A DNA stretch of 64,000 bases from positions 1,612,001 through 1,676,000 of the forward strand of contig NZ_CP094984.1 in assembly GCF_022869865.1 (NCBI RefSeq), in the 5' to 3' direction. Origin of the DNA: Arthrobacter zhangbolii. Its GTDB lineage: Bacteria; Actinomycetota; Actinomycetes; Actinomycetales; Micrococcaceae. Positions within the stretch are counted from its first letter, which is position 1. Each line of letters opens with the position of its first letter. The notes beneath the pieces were generated by a model, which was not told the origin of the DNA, ran no database searches, and saw only the letters and a program-made list of their open reading frames with translations. Both the position numbers and the translations under genes were made by a program. Shown in pieces: positions 63,998 to 64,000 of this stretch.

Positions 63998-64000
63998 GCC

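Overview
The window is a high-GC actinobacterial chromosome segment, most likely from Arthrobacter sensu lato or another Micrococcaceae. The evidence is the run hisI-trpE-(Trp-associated membrane gene)-HGxxPAAW gene-trpC-trpB-trpA-lgt-gltB-gltD-pyk-pdtaR, a DUF222/HNH endonuclease, a TIGR03085 (mycothiol-dependent family) protein, an NCS1 hydantoin/allantoin-type permease beside an Asp/Glu-racemase-fold gene, and several starts that look leaderless.

Layout. 1-8.3 kb: the end of a GNAT acetyltransferase, an AlkC/AlkD-type DNA alkylation-repair protein, a MmcQ/YjbR protein, a DUF222-HNH protein, two DHA2 drug exporters and a SRPBCC protein. 8.4-12.8 kb (minus strand): a compact four-gene operon resembling a minimal Pel exopolysaccharide locus (PelF-like glycosyltransferase, polytopic membrane protein, Spherulin-4-like protein, GH114-like lipoprotein) with overlapping start/stop codons. 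13.1-14.8 kb: an unrecognised protein, an IsdG-like haem monooxygenase and a YciI protein. 15.0-17.0 kb: hisE, hisG, hisF. 17-20.6 kb: GNAT, a possible GIY-YIG protein, an MFS transporter and a zinc alcohol dehydrogenase.

20.8-39.95 kb is the striking part: a polymorphic-toxin island. It starts with a WXG100-like protein and an 1856-residue RHS/YD-repeat protein ending in a GIY-YIG-like nuclease domain, overlapped by an Imm26 immunity gene. About 13 kb of debris and spare parts follows: at least three further rhs 3' fragments (one with a PD-(D/E)XK nuclease domain, one with an unrecognised toxin tail), two intact Imm26 copies plus one deleted copy, two intact SUKH-like immunity genes plus a truncated one, an intact and a broken kptA (RNA 2'-phosphotransferase), and several orphan immunity-like genes. 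Repeated SUKH-kptA and rhs 3' segments show that homologous recombination built the array. A YefM antitoxin, a NucS/DUF91-like protein and a lower-GC stretch sit inside it.

40.1-55.4 kb: DUF808 membrane protein, TIGR03085 protein, hisI, the trp cluster, lgt and glutamate synthase (gltB-gltD), closed by a strong terminator. 55.5-58.9 kb: a PadR-regulated ABC exporter operon behind a clear inverted-repeat operator, and a membrane protein. 59.1-64 kb: pyk, the ANTAR response regulator pdtaR, tRNA-Leu(CAA), a racemase-like gene and an NCS1 permease running to the window edge.

The genes fall into three groups: amino-acid and central metabolism (his, trp, glt, pyk); a contact-dependent competition island with a reservoir of immunity genes; and small surface/export loci (pel-like operon, DHA2 and ABC exporters). 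A recurring oddity is that several gene 3' ends, stop codon included, are duplicated as short tandem or dispersed repeats.
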